64,000 bases of DNA from Apirhabdus apintestini (GCA_033977085.1 CP138906.1:992001-1056000), one strand, 5' to 3'. Shown: positions 21,430 to 32,566, counted from the stretch's first letter. Notes: generated from the sequence alone by a model not told the origin. Numbers and translations: made by a program.

Positions 21430-22424
21430 TCAGGCCGTTTGCAGGATGTGGTCTATTTCCTCGCGCTCTTTTGGGCTAAAGGCATTATGTGCCAGCGCGG
21501 CAACGGCATCATCCAGTTGCTCAATATGGCTTGCGCCAATCAGCGCGGAGGTGATATCGCCGTTACGAAATAGCCATGATAGCGCCATTTGCGAAAGCTG
21601 TTGCCCGCGCTGAAGCGCCAGTTCATTAAGCCTGCGGATTTGGGCCACTACCTGCGGGGTCAGGCGATCGGCGGTTAAAAAACGGCTGCCGCTGGCGATA
21701 CGCGAATCTTCAGGAATACCGTTCAGGTAACGGTCGGTCAGCAGGCCGCCGGCAAGTGGAGAGAAAGCTATGCAGCCGACGCGGCGCTGTGTGAGCATAG
21801 GCAGTAGAGCCTGCTCAGGCTGGCGAACAAACATAGAGTACTTTGTTTGATGAATAATGCAGGGCGTTCCCAATTCGCGCAGCAGGCAAAATGCGCGCTC
21901 TGCCAGCTCGGCCGGATAATTGGATAATCCCACATATAGCGCCTTACCCTGCCGGACGGTACTATCCAGCGCCTGCATAGTTTCTTCCAGCGGCGTTTCA
22001 GGATCCGGGCGATGATGATAAAAATATCAACGTAATCCAGCCCCAGCCGTCGCAGGCTTTGATCCAGGCTGGAAATCAAATATTTGCGTGAACCCCAATC
22101 ACCGTACGGGCCATCCCACATGGTATAGCCGGCCTTGGTTGCGATCAGCAGTTCATCGCGCAGCCCCAAAAAATCCTGTTTCAGGATTTCTCCCAAGCGT
22201 TGCTCTGCTGCGCCGGGAGGCGGGCCATAATTATTGCCTAAATCAAAATGCGTGATGCCTAAATCGAAGGCGCGATGAATAAGTTTTTGGCTCTGAGCAT
22301 AGGGCGTGTTTTGACCGAAATTATGCCAAAGCCCCAGGGAAATAGCGGGTAGTTTGAGACCACTATTCCCACAGCGATGATAGGTCATGGTGTGATAACG
22401 CTGCGCATCAGGCTGATAAGGCAT
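21430..22424 (-). CDS. Aldo/keto reductase of the YghZ (Gpr) type, frame broken once
   Basis: An NADPH-dependent aldo/keto reductase similar to E. coli YghZ/Gpr, which reduces glyceraldehyde 3-phosphate and other aldehydes. Seen are LGLWHNFGQ, the catalytic Asp/Tyr region THFDLGNNYGPPPGAAEQRL, the Lys in IATKAGYTMWDGPYGDWGSR, and the NADPH-binding LIGASHIEQL near the end. The frame is lost at A5 22020-22024, one base short. Restoring it reads DIFYHHRPDPETPLEE, supplying the active-site histidine, for 331 residues. It is divergent from ipdC. An exact orthologue name cannot be assigned from sequence alone. Confidence 0.85.
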
Positions 22425-22605
22425 GTTAATTTCCTTTAGGCGGACATAGGTTAAATGGGTGTATGCGTTTACATTTTAGTCACAAATGCGTCGCGTATAC
22501 CTCTCTCGGTTGTAAAGTTTTATTTCCATGCACGGTATAGATAGCCGCTGGACATCGGGGGCGACTCTTTAATACTCAATAAGGATATGGGCATGGAGAA
22601 TACAG

Positions 22606-24241
22606 ATGAATACATCTTATAGCGTTGCTGACTATTTATTGGATCGGCTTGCAGAATGCGGCATTACGCATTTATTCGGAGTGCCGGGCGATTATAATTT
22701 ACGCTTTCTGGATAATGTACCCGCCCATCGTCAAGTTTCGTGGGTGGGCTGCGCAAATGAGCCAATGCCGCCTATGCCGCAGACGGTTATGCGCGCTGTC
22801 TTGGCGCCGGAGCATTATTAACCACTTTTGGCGTAGGTGAGTTAAGCGCGTTAAACGGCATTGCGGGGAGTTATGCAGAACGTGTACCAGTGATACATAT
22901 CGTGGGCGCACCGGAGCAGAGCGCGCAGCAGCAGGGCGCATTACTTCATCATTCGCTAGGCGACGGTGATTTTCGCCATTTTTACCGCATGAGCGCCGAA
23001 GTCTCCGCCGCACAGGCCGCGCTCACCCCGCAAAACGCCTGTATAGAAATCGACAGAGTACTGAAAACCGCGCTGGCGCAGCGGCGGCCGGGATACCTGC
23101 TATTGCCTTCCGACGTTGCCCGCACCGCCGTGATAGCGCCGGAACCGGCGCTTTTGCATTCGGATGAAGAAGCCTGCCCGGCCCGTGCCGAGGCGTTTCG
23201 TCAGTGTGCGCAACAGGCATTGAAGGCGTGTCGGCGTATTTCACTATTGGCAGATTTCCTTGCCGACCGTTTCGGCGTAAGCCAGGTGCTGCACCAGTGG
23301 ATGCAGGAGGCGCCTTTACCGCATGCTACGCTGCTAATGGGGAAGGGGCTTTTTGATGAAACCCAGCCTGGCTTTGTGGGTACCTACAGCGGAGCGGCCA
23401 GTGAAGATAGCGTGCGACGCGCCGTTGAGGAGGCTGACATGATTCTCTGCGTTGGCGTTTGTTTTACGGATACCATTACTTCCGGATTTACACAGAATGT
23501 GCCCGCCGCGCGAAGCATTGATATCCAGCCGCACGCCGCACGGGTGGGTGAACGCTGGTTTAGCGGCTTGCCGATGGCGCAAAGCGTGGCCATACTACGG
23601 GAACTGTGTCGGCAGATGCCGGATGCAGGTCAGATCCCAGCGCCGCCCCCGCTGTCAGCCAGTGAAGGGAATACATTGGATCAGCGCGCTTTTTGGCTTG
23701 CGCTGGAGGCCTTTTGCGCCCCGGCGATATTGTGATTGCCGATCAGGGCACCGCCTGTTTTGGCGCCGCCGGGTTACGGCTACCCGCGCACACGACGTTT
23801 ATCGTTCAGTCGCTGTGGGCATCGATAGGCTTCACCCTGCCAGCGGCGTTTGGCGCGCAAACGGCCGCGCCTGAGCGCAGAGTTATCCTTATCGTCGGCG
23901 ACGGCGCGGCGCAGCTTAGCGCTCAGGAAATGGGGTCGATGCTGCGCGATGGGCAGCGCCCGATTATTTTATTACTCAATAACGACGGATATACGGTAGA
24001 GCGCGCAATTCACGGCGCTGACCAGCGCTATAACGACATCAGCCGCTGGCGCTGGACGCGCCTGCCTGAAGCCCTGTGTGCCGATGCTGAGGCTTATACG
24101 GTTTGCGTGCGCGACTCCGCCGGGCTGGCTTCTGCGCTTCGAGACGCCGCAGATGCACAGCGCTTATCGTTAATTGAAGTGATGTTGCCGCAAAACGATG
24201 TCCCGGACCTGCTGCAGGCGGTGTCAAAAACGCTGGGCTAG
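22606..24241 (+). CDS. ipdC: Indolepyruvate decarboxylase (ThDP-dependent), frame broken twice
   Basis: This thiamine-diphosphate enzyme converts indole-3-pyruvate to indole-3-acetaldehyde, the key step of bacterial auxin synthesis. Motifs are the N-terminal VADYLLDRLAECGITHLFGV, the ThDP-activating Glu in GCANE, the paired catalytic histidines near GALLHHSLGDGDF, and the ThDP/Mg motif GDGAAQLSAQEMGSM ending in LLLNNDGYT. Bases are missing near 22762 (GAGCCAATG) and in the T4 run near 23717. Restored length is 545 residues. Location next to glk fits ipdC of Pantoea-like bacteria. Pyruvate or phenylpyruvate decarboxylase activity is a possible alternative. Confidence 0.85.
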
Positions 24242-24682
24242 TAGACTTATTTGTGTTTGCTGCCTAAAACGTAGCGCAGATAGCCAAACCATGAACAGGC
24301 AGGGCTATCTGCCATTTCACATCCCGCATAACCAGACGCTCTGGGGGAATTTAGAAGACGGCGCGCCGCGGATTTTTATCTCCACCCGCTAAAAAACACC
24401 GACGTTGATTTATCCGGCTATCCCGGCGGACTTTGCTATTGCGGCATGGGCGGCTAAGCCGCAATAGCAATGTCGCTCGTAGTCGCGGCGTTTAAATGGC
24501 TATCTATAACCAGAGGCAGGAAGTACTCTGGAGCGGTTTGTAACCAGGTTAACCGGCGGTAACATAATTAGGGATAATTATATTACCGAGTTCGATATTA
24601 TCAGGCCGCCTGTGCTATGGTCCTGCAGTTACGATAAAGTGTGAAATGCACAAATCCTGTTTTTTAGCGGAGCATCAGACGA
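24242..24682. other. Intergenic region between ipdC and glk, with a possible 33-codon frame
   Basis: The only frame of note is 24291-24392 on the plus strand (starts MNRQGYLPFHIPHNQTLW, ends IFISTR). It has no recognised family and no clear ribosome site, so I do not call it a gene. A perfect inverted repeat lies at 24433-24470. The last 80 bases before 24683 should carry the glk promoter. Confidence 0.4.
24433..24470. other. Perfect 13-bp inverted repeat after ipdC
   Basis: TTGCTATTGCGGC and GCCGCAATAGCAA flank a 12-base loop. No T run follows, so it is either a weak terminator or an unassigned structured site. Confidence 0.6.
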
Positions 24683-25647
24683 ATGACCCACTATGCGCTG
24701 GTCGGCGACGTTGGCGGTACCAATACCCGTCTTGCGTTGTGCGATTTGAAAAACGGCGACATCTCCCGCGCCAAAACTTACTCCGGGCTGGATTTCCCAA
24801 GCCTTGAAGCCGTGGTCCATGCGTATCTGGCAGAACATCAGCAAAGCGTTGTGGGCGGCTGTATCGCCATTGCCTGCCCGATAACCGGGGATTGGGTTGC
24901 GATGACCAATCACACCTGGGCTTTTTCTATCGCCGAAATGAAAAAAATCTGGGTTTTGAGCATCTGGAAATTATTAATGATTTTACCGCCGTATCAATGG
25001 CCATTCCGATGCTAAAGGCCGGGGATTTAATCCAGTTTGGTGGCGATAAGCCCGTACCGGAAAAGCCGATTGCGGTGTATGGCGCAGGCACCGGGCTTGG
25101 GGTCGCGCATTTGGTGCACGTTGACAGGCGCTGGGTCAGTTTGCCGGGAGAAGGCGGGCACGTGGATTTTGCTCCTAACAGCGAAGAAGAAGATTTAATT
25201 CTGACCCAGTTGCGCGATGAATTAGGGCACGTTTCCGCTGAGCGCGTGCTTTCGGGGCCGGGATTAGTCAATCTTTATCGGGCGATTGTAAAATCCGACG
25301 GTCGTCTGCCGGAAAATTTACAGCCTAAAGAGGTGACGGAGCGGGCACTGGCCGACAGTTGTATCGATTGCCGTCGGGCGCTGTCGCTGTTTTGTGTGAT
25401 TATGGGGCGTTTCGGCGGTGATTTAGCGTTAACGCTGGGAACATTCGGCGGTGTTTATATCGCCGGTGGCATTGTGCCGCGCTTCCTGGACTTTTTTAAA
25501 TCCTCTGGTTTTCGCGGCGGCTTTGAAGATAAAGGGCGCTTTAAAGCCTACGTTGAAAATATTCCGGTGTATTTGATTACGCATGAGCAGCCAGGCCTGC
25601 TTGGTGCCGGTGCGTATTTGCGTCAAATTATGGGGCAGACGCTGTAA
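24683..25647 (+). CDS. glk: Glucokinase, frame broken once
   Basis: Glk phosphorylates free cytoplasmic glucose with ATP. The phosphate-binding GDVGGTNTRLALCD, the ITGDWVAMTNHTWAFS segment, the sugar-binding IINDFTAVSMA, the GAGTGLGVAHLV loop and GEGGHVDFAPNSEEE are all visible. One A is missing from the run after GAAATG (A7 at 24941-24947, A8 expected). Restored, the protein has 321 residues, the E. coli length. It is convergent with ypdB, as in E. coli; the usual upstream neighbour yfeO is replaced by ipdC. Confidence 0.94.
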
Positions 25648-25674
25648 GCTCTCGGGAATGCTCTGCGGGGCATT

Positions 25675-26409
25675 CTACAGGCGCATTAACTGACGAAAAG
25701 CTTTCACTTTGCTGCGGCTGACCGGCACCTGAAAATCCAGATCGCGCAAACGCAAAATATATGTATTGTTAAACCATGGCTCTATTTCGCGAATTTTGCT
25801 GATATTGACGCAAAACGAGCGATGGCAGCGGAAAAAACGCGATTCCGGTAGCCGGCTACAAAATTCGGTAATGTTCATTGGCATGATGTACGTTTCGCGT
25901 CGCGTATAGACAAACGTCATTTTCTCATGCGCCTCGGCGTAATAAATATCATCGACGTCGGTAACGATAATACGCTCATCTTTAATGAGGTTGATGGTAT
26001 TGCTTTCCCGGGGTTCGCTGGTGCCAGCGCTTTGCGGCATACAGCGCTGTAGCCACGCCGCGTACAGCTTATTGAGCATGTTAAGAATACGCGATTCTTC
26101 ATAGGGCTTCAGAATATAGTCAAATGCCTCCAGTTCAAAAGCTTCAACCGCGTGCTCTTTCCAGGCGGTGATAAAGACAATAAACGGCTTACTGGCAAAT
26201 TTGCTGATATTTTGCGCCAGTAACACACCGTCCAGCGACGGGATATTAATATCCAGGAAGATTGCATCAACTTCATGATCTTGCAGGTATTTCAATACAT
26301 CCAGCCCGTCGTCAAAGGTACCGACGATGTTCATTTTTCCATGAGATTTAATTAACCAGCTAAGCTCCTGCTGCGCCAGCACTTCGTCTTCAACGATGAT
26401 GACTTTCAT
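25675..26409 (-). CDS. ypdB: LytTR-family response regulator YpdB (PyrR)
   Basis: YpdB is the response regulator partner of YpdA and in E. coli activates the transporter gene yhjX when extracellular pyruvate is sensed. The 244-residue product has an N-terminal receiver domain (MKVIIVEDEVLAQQELSW, phosphorylated Asp in DAIFLDINIPSLDG, Lys in YILKPYEES). A C-terminal LytTR DNA-binding domain follows (YYAEAHEKMTFVYTRRETY, FFRCHRSFCVNISKIREIEP). I choose the ATG at 26409, matching the family N-terminus, over an upstream one at 26460. It overlaps the end of ypdA by 20 bases, implying co-translation. The frame is intact. Confidence 0.95.
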   Translation of the reverse strand: MKVIIVEDEVLAQQELSWLIKSHGKMNIVGTFDDGLDVLKYLQDHEVDAIFLDINIPSLDGVLLAQNISKFASKPFIVFITAWKEHAVEAFELEAFDYILKPYEESRILNMLNKLYAAWLQRCMPQSAGTSEPRESNTINLIKDERIIVTDVDDIYYAEAHEKMTFVYTRRETYIMPMNITEFCSRLPESRFFRCHRSFCVNISKIREIEPWFNNTYILRLRDLDFQVPVSRSKVKAFRQLMRL

Positions 26410-28105
26410 TGGCTTTTTCTCTGCCCGGATGACCGGTTGTTTCAGGGGTAGCGGGAACATAAAAATAGATTTCGGTACCCGGCTCTAGACGCCGGATGTG
26501 CAATCCATGACCGTATAACAGCGACACGCGGTGGTGAACATTGAGTAAACCGATTTTATTACCGGGCATTTCGTTACGTTCAACGCGGGCAATAATCGCA
26601 GGATCGATGCCAGGGCCCGTATCGCGCACGGCAATTCGAGTCTGGCTGCCGCATTCTGCAACGCTAATTGTGACGACCCCTTTCCCTTTACAGGGCTGAA
26701 TGCCGTGCACAATCGCATTTTCTACCAGAGGCTGAATCAGCAGGCTTGGAATGCGGCAGTTCACATTTTCATCAATGTCGTAAATCACCGTCAGTTTATC
26801 GCCGAAGCGCGCCTGCTCAATAGCGATATAGTCCTTAATTTGGTAAAGCTCGCGCTTGATATCAATCGGTTCGTCGTCGTTCAATTCAAGGTTATAGCGC
26901 AGATAACGCGACAAATTGAAAATAAGCTGACGCGCGGTGTCCGGGTTTAAACGGATAGACGACGAAATTGCGTTTAGCGCGTTAAATAAGAAGTGGGGGT
27001 TAATTTTACTCTGCAGCGCGCGTAATTCCGCTTTATCCGCCATTTCGCGCAATTGCTCGGCGCGTGACACCTCAAGCTGGGTCGAAATAATTTGCGACAA
27101 ACCGACGGCCATCTCCTGTAGGGAAGAGGTTATCTGGTGGGCGTGGCAGTAATAAATTTTCAGCGTGCCGGTAACCTCACCTTTCTCCCACAGCGGGATC
27201 ACCAGCATAGAATGGATTTCCGGAGTGCGATAAGCCTCATCGTTATTTTTGATAATGATTTTCCCGCTCTGCAGCGCCTCGCGGGTGACAGGGCTGATAT
27301 TAGCGTCCCGCTCCCGATAATTATCTTCACCAATTCCCGTATAGGCGAGCACCTCTGAGGTATTGGTAATCGCTACGGCGTCGGCGCTGATATCGCGTCG
27401 AATAATGTCACAAATCTGGCGCAGCGAGCTATCGTTAACGCTGCGAAATAGCGGCAGCGTTTTGTTGGCGATATCCAGCGCCAGCTTGGCCTGGCGTGCA
27501 GCGCTAGCCTCTTTCTCTCCTTCGACGCTGCGCACCAGCAGTACGATAAACCCAATGCATACGCTTCCGAGGATCATTGGAATACCGATTTTCGAGACAA
27601 TATCCAGCCCCAGTGCAGTATTAGGCGCTAATGCCACCACCAGAATCATGGTCAGTGATTCACACAGCATGCCGCCAAGAATCCCTGCTTTCCAGTGCTG
27701 TGCCTTAGGGACGCATCGACAGATCCAGCCGGAGGCGAAGCCTGCGATAACGCTGGTTATCAGGCAGGGGATTGCTGTTATCCCATTTATATCAATGAGA
27801 TAACGGTGAAGCCCGGCAATGATGCCGGTAATAATGCCGACCCACGGCCCAAACAGAATGCCGCCGGACATGACGGCAATGACGCGCACATTCACCAGCG
27901 AGCCTTCAACCGGTACGCCTGACCAGGTGCTGAACAGCGCAAACATTGAAAACAGCGCGGTCACTGCGAGCAGCTCTTTCGGTGTATGGGCGCTTTTATG
28001 CAGTAACTGGCGAAACAAACGGATGCGGATCAGGAAAAACAGGCAAATTAGCATCAGCGCCGCGCGATCAAAAACCGCCAGCAGCATATTAAAAATATCG
28101 TGCAC
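26390..28105 (-). CDS. ypdA: Sensor histidine kinase YpdA (PyrS)
   Basis: YpdA is the membrane sensor kinase that responds to pyruvate and phosphorylates YpdB. The 571-residue product has about six N-terminal membrane segments of the 5TM-LYT type (FGPWVGIITGIIAGLHRYLI), a GAF-like domain in the middle, and a LytS-type kinase domain. Its H-box reads SKINPHFLFNALNAIS and its ATP-binding region includes LVENAIVHGIQP and DTGPGIDP. The frame is intact. It overlaps ypdB. In E. coli ypdC follows ypdB and alaC lies upstream; neither is present here. Confidence 0.95.
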   Translation of the reverse strand: MHDIFNMLLAVFDRAALMLICLFFLIRIRLFRQLLHKSAHTPKELLAVTALFSMFALFSTWSGVPVEGSLVNVRVIAVMSGGILFGPWVGIITGIIAGLHRYLIDINGITAIPCLITSVIAGFASGWICRCVPKAQHWKAGILGGMLCESLTMILVVALAPNTALGLDIVSKIGIPMILGSVCIGFIVLLVRSVEGEKEASAARQAKLALDIANKTLPLFRSVNDSSLRQICDIIRRDISADAVAITNTSEVLAYTGIGEDNYRERDANISPVTREALQSGKIIIKNNDEAYRTPEIHSMLVIPLWEKGEVTGTLKIYYCHAHQITSSLQEMAVGLSQIISTQLEVSRAEQLREMADKAELRALQSKINPHFLFNALNAISSSIRLNPDTARQLIFNLSRYLRYNLELNDDEPIDIKRELYQIKDYIAIEQARFGDKLTVIYDIDENVNCRIPSLLIQPLVENAIVHGIQPCKGKGVVTISVAECGSQTRIAVRDTGPGIDPAIIARVERNEMPGNKIGLLNVHHRVSLLYGHGLHIRRLEPGTEIYFYVPATPETTGHPGREKANESHHR

Positions 28106-28490
28106 GGAAGACTCACAGAATCAGACATGAGCGCTAAGGATAAGAAATCTGGCGGCTAAAGGCCAGCTACCGGCATAGGTTTATGTATCAGAGCGTTCGA
28201 CATTGCGCGGTCATAAAAATGGAACTGTGGGAGCGCAGGATTAAATTTAAAGATAGTGCAACAGGCGAATGGGACACAAAATGTACGGACAGCAAATAAG
28301 AATGGCTGAGAGTTACGACAGACCCTGATTGGCGCGCCATTACGCTCTCATCGGGCGGCATATAGAGCCATCAGGCGCATAATTAATTGTGGCATAGCCA
28401 GTAGCAGCGCTGGCCTTAGCCGCATTTAATGAGTCATTGATGTCCTGCGGGAACATAGCGGAACGCGGCGTTATGATTCAACGCGATGAT

Positions 28491-28565
28491 TTAGTTCAAC
28501 ATGAAGAGGAAAGTGCCAACCCAAAGGATTAAGATCACTGAAATGCCCATCAGAAAATATTTCAC
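28491..28565 (-). CDS. ypdK: Small membrane protein YpdK
   Basis: A 24-codon frame starting GTG and reading MKYFLMGISVILILW, then a VGTFLFML end, closely resembles the 23-residue E. coli inner-membrane peptide YpdK (MKYFFMGISFMVIVWAGTF). It is a single hydrophobic helix with one Lys near the N-terminus. A GGAG ribosome site sits 9 bases before the start. It lies upstream of ypdA on the same strand, in the equivalent neighbourhood of E. coli. Function is unknown. It is short enough to be missed by automatic callers. Confidence 0.8.
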   Translation of the reverse strand: MKYFLMGISVILILWVGTFLFMLN

Positions 28566-29093
28566 GTTGTTTCACTCCACACTGCTTTTGCTCTGAAAAT
28601 CTCGGTTGCGTTCACCGGTTATCATATAACCCGCTTTGCCTGATATTGCCGCACTCCGGCGCGGCGGCTAATGTAGCGCTAAAACCAAGGGTAAACAAGA
28701 TAGTAGAAATAAATGAATAAGTTATGCGTGTGTTAAATCCGATGGTCAAGGGAACTTAGTGGCTGCCGGGTAGTAACTTAATGAGAGTAAAGAAGAAATG
28801 CTTTTATAAAAGAGCCCTCTATTTTTAACCGGTTAGCCATAGAGCCGCTCGGCATTATCATTACAGGCCAATTATTTTGTCTCTGTTAATTTGCGCCGTT
28901 ATTTTAAGAAATTAGCGTAAAAATACGCATTGATATTTATTGTTTCATCTCAATTATTTACACTCAAAACCAATTGCTCAGAAACGATCCGCGCACGCCG
29001 TAAGCGACGGCAATCTATTTCGCTGGCTATATGCTGCTCCGGTGCCTCTGCAGAAAATTTCCATCCCAAAATTTTCTTTGCCTCATTACGCGT

Positions 29094-29114
29094 AAAAAGC
29101 CCTCAAATGAGGGC
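29094..29114 (-). terminator. Rho-independent terminator after the DUF1120 gene
   Basis: Read on the minus strand, GCCCTC-ATTT-GAGGGC is followed by TTTTT. Confidence 0.88.
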
Positions 29115-29154
29115 AGTAGCGTAGTAAGGAATGATTAAGGAATTAGCAATTTAA

Positions 29155-29846
29155 TTACAGATAATACAGTTCGATGGTGGACATCCCGTCGAGGTGAACT
29201 GCTTTAGTGAGGTCCAGCTCAGAGCCTTTGTTAATAGCGGCCTGTACGTCCAGGGTGCCGGTTAATGTAGTAAAAGCTACTGGCGTTAAACTGCCCGCCG
29301 CTGCAAACGAATAAAGCCAGCTATGGGTACCGCCTATCCATGCTCCTTCCGCTAGAGTTCCGTTTTTCACCCACGTTGTAGCCATGTCTTTTGAAAGAAT
29401 ACTGTCAACGCCGGTGGTGGCCCCATCGAGCGTAACTGACGCTGTTTTCAGTATCGCAGTATAAGCGCCAATTTTTTACTATCGGCCAAACCCAGCCCGG
29501 ATACGGCTGTGCTGTCACCAATGGTAGTACCGTTAAGTTTCACTCCCACTGGCTTGGCTTCAGTTCCCTGGCGCACATCTATAGATTTAAGCGCGACTTT
29601 TGCAGGCGCATCGCAGTTGATGGAGAAGTTCAGGCTTTTTACCGGCAGCACAGTATAGTCGTCCTGAGCAATAGCGCTGGCTTTAATGGTGCCGTAATCG
29701 ATGGTGGCACCGCCGGATAGCGCGGGCTTGCACGCCGCCGGAACGATGGTGCCGATAACCTTAACGTCAACGCTATCAGCGGCCATCGCAGAGTTGACTG
29801 CCAGTGCCATAGCGGCGGCGGCGATAATTTTCCCTTTATTAAACAT
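29155..29846 (-). CDS. DUF1120 domain surface/fimbrial-like protein, frame broken once
   Basis: A secreted protein of about 230 residues with a signal peptide (MFNKGKIIAAAAMALAVNSA, cleaved after MAA). The mature part begins DSVDVKVIGTIVPAACKPAL, with two cysteines (AACKPAL, NFSINCDAP) spaced as in chaperone-usher pilin-like domains. It looks like the DUF1120 family. One A is missing in the coding-strand run near 29466-29471. Restored, it continues KIGAYTAILKTASVTLDG to the LYYL end. No chaperone or usher gene lies beside it. IS21 copy 2 sits 100 bases upstream of its start and may separate it from its promoter. Confidence 0.75.
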
Positions 29847-29941
29847 CTTAATTTCCTGTTTTCTTTGTATTTATTCCATGGGTATAAAACAGGGGCTACC
29901 TTCATTGCCCGTGCGAGCTCGAGATAATACTCACCAGGTTA

Positions 29942-29946
29942 AAAAT
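29942..29946. repeat. Target-site duplication of IS21 copy 2 (left)
   Basis: AAAAT here is repeated at 31903-31907 directly after the element. Confidence 0.85.
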
Positions 29947-30014
29947 TGTCAACAACGGGTAAAAAGTGATCCACTTACCGTCACCACCAACGGTCTAATA
30001 TTGATCCACCTTGC

Positions 30015-30793
30015 TTACTCAGGATTAGCTTCCGCTATAACCCCGGCCTTTCGTTTCTGCTTCAGTCGATAGCTCTCTCCTTTTATCTGGACTACGTGTG
30101 AGTGATGTAAGATCCGGTCCAGCATTGCCGATGTCAGGGCTGCATCACCCGCGAACGTCTGGTCCCACTGCCCGAACGGCAGGTTAGAGGTCAGGATCAT
30201 CGCGCTCTTTTCGTAACGTTTGGCAATGACCTGGAAGAACAGCTTTGCCTCTTCCTGGCTGAACGGCAGATAGCCTATTTCGTCGATGATGAGCAGTTTG
30301 GGGGCCATGACACCGCGATTGAGTGTCGTTTTGTAACGCCCCTGACGCTGGGAAGTCGACAGCCGTAACAGCAGGTCCGCTGCTGTTGTGAAGCGAACCT
30401 TGATGCCCGCCCGTACTGCCTCGTAGCCCATGGCTATCGCCAGATGTGTTTTCCCCACGCCCGAGGGGCCCAGCAACACGATGTTTTCGTTACGTTCGAT
30501 GAAGCTCAGGGAACGCAGCGACTGGATTTGCTTCTGAGGTGCGCCGGTGGCGAAGGTGAAGTCGTATTCCTCGAACGTCTTCACCGCCGGGAAGGCTGCC
30601 ATCCGCGTGTACATCGCCTGTTTACGCTGATGCCGGGCCAGTTTCTCCTCATGTAGCAGGTGCTCCGGGAAGTCCATATAGCTCCATTCCTGATCCACTG
30701 CCTGTTGCGACAGTGCCGGCGCCGCGCCGATAAGGCTGTCCAGCTGGAGCTGTTCAGCAAGCACCATCAGCCGTTGATGTTGTAGTTCGACCA

Positions 30794-30797
<4 letters not shown>
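30015..30797 (-). CDS. istB: IS21-family helper ATPase IstB (copy 2, intact)
   Basis: IstB, 260 residues, is the AAA+ partner that remodels target DNA and activates IstA. Walker A is GPSGVGKTHLAIAMGYEA, Walker B is LLIIDEIGYLPF, and the sensor/arginine-finger region follows as ILTSNLPFGQWDQTFAGD. It begins MMVELQHQRLMVLAEQLQLD and overlaps the istA stop by four bases (ATGA), so the two are translationally coupled. Two substitutions distinguish it from the other copies (near 30363 and 30667). Confidence 0.96.
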
Positions 30798-31816
<1,019 letters not shown>

Positions 31817-31902
31817 AAGCTCCCCTGTATTCAGAGGAGCAGATTAACCCCTGGATCAGTTTTCAACCGCTGGGGTGGATCAGTTTTGCACCGTTGGTAA
31901 CA

Positions 31903-31907
31903 AAAAT
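31903..31907. repeat. Target-site duplication of IS21 copy 2 (right)
   Basis: AAAAT matches 29942-29946. Confidence 0.85.
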
Positions 31908-32069
31908 GAGAATATCGAGTGAAATCTTTGAGAAAATTCACGCTGATGTCAAAACTGTAAAGTTATGTTTTTAAAATAAAAAAATCGTCAGATGAGTATT
32001 CTTAAATTTATTTTTGGCTCATTTTCGCAGGTTACCTATCTATCAAACACAGGCCGCAGCCAGGCAATG

Positions 32070-32342
32070 TTAAGCGTCTATTAAAAGCCTATAAAAGCCT
32101 ATTAAAAGCTGTGTATGGCTGCATACCTTTCTTGCCAACTCGGCTTTGTCGCGAGCCTCCTGCAAAGACACAAGATAATATTTACCCACGGTTAAAATTC
32201 TCTCTTTACCGCTCAGTTTGAAGCGTAGATGCCACACCTTTTCTCAGGCGTAGACATACAAAGGTGTACAGCCCGTTGCTATCAAGCAGGCGGTAGGGCT
32301 TGCCTTTGGGTTTACTGCTTCAATCTGTTTAACCGCGAGCAT
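32070..32342 (-). pseudogene. Remnant of a tRNA-targeting tyrosine integrase (N-terminal arm-binding domain only)
   Basis: Read on the minus strand from 32342, the segments MLAVKQIEAVNPK, KPYRLLDSNGLY, WHLRFKLSGKERILTVGKY and LVSLQEARDKAELARK appear in order. They match the DUF4102 N-terminal domain of P4-type integrases. At least two frame changes interrupt it (near 32300 and in the stretch around 32240). The catalytic core is entirely missing; the frame ends at a stop at 32070. It lies about 150 bases downstream of the tRNA-Arg 3' end, same strand, where an island integrase belongs. Confidence 0.82.
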
Positions 32343-32491
32343 GGGTAAAATTCCGGTAGGTAAAACGCTTTACTCGCTAAACAGTTCGGCTATCAACTAT
32401 CTAAAGCGAACGTTAGCGAACAGTAATTATGTGTGATTGCTGATGTGGCGGGGATTTAACGAACTTCTGCGGATGCTGGCGAACGGTGTAA

Positions 32492-32566
32492 TGGCGTCCC
32501 CTGCAGGAATCGAACCTACAACTAGCCCTTAGGAGGGGCTCGTTATATCCATTTAACTAAGGGGAC
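32492..32566 (-). tRNA. argW: tRNA-Arg (CCU)
   Basis: A 75-base tRNA with anticodon loop CTCCTAA (anticodon CCU) and encoded CCA, starting GTCCCCTTAGTTAAATGG. It is equivalent to E. coli argW, a common phage and island integration site. An integrase remnant lies directly downstream. Confidence 0.95.

Larger units (their letters stand above)
28106..29154. other. Mostly non-coding stretch upstream of ypdA, containing ypdK
   Basis: Apart from ypdK (28491-28565) and the terminator at 29094-29114 I find no supported gene. The alaC gene that occupies this interval in E. coli is absent. The region looks like the edge of the accessory patch that extends to tRNA-Arg at 32.5 kb. Confidence 0.5.

Noticed and set aside
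32492..32566. A matching attR copy of the argW 3' end nearby
   Set aside because: I did not find one by eye between 28 and 32 kb, so I do not claim element boundaries.
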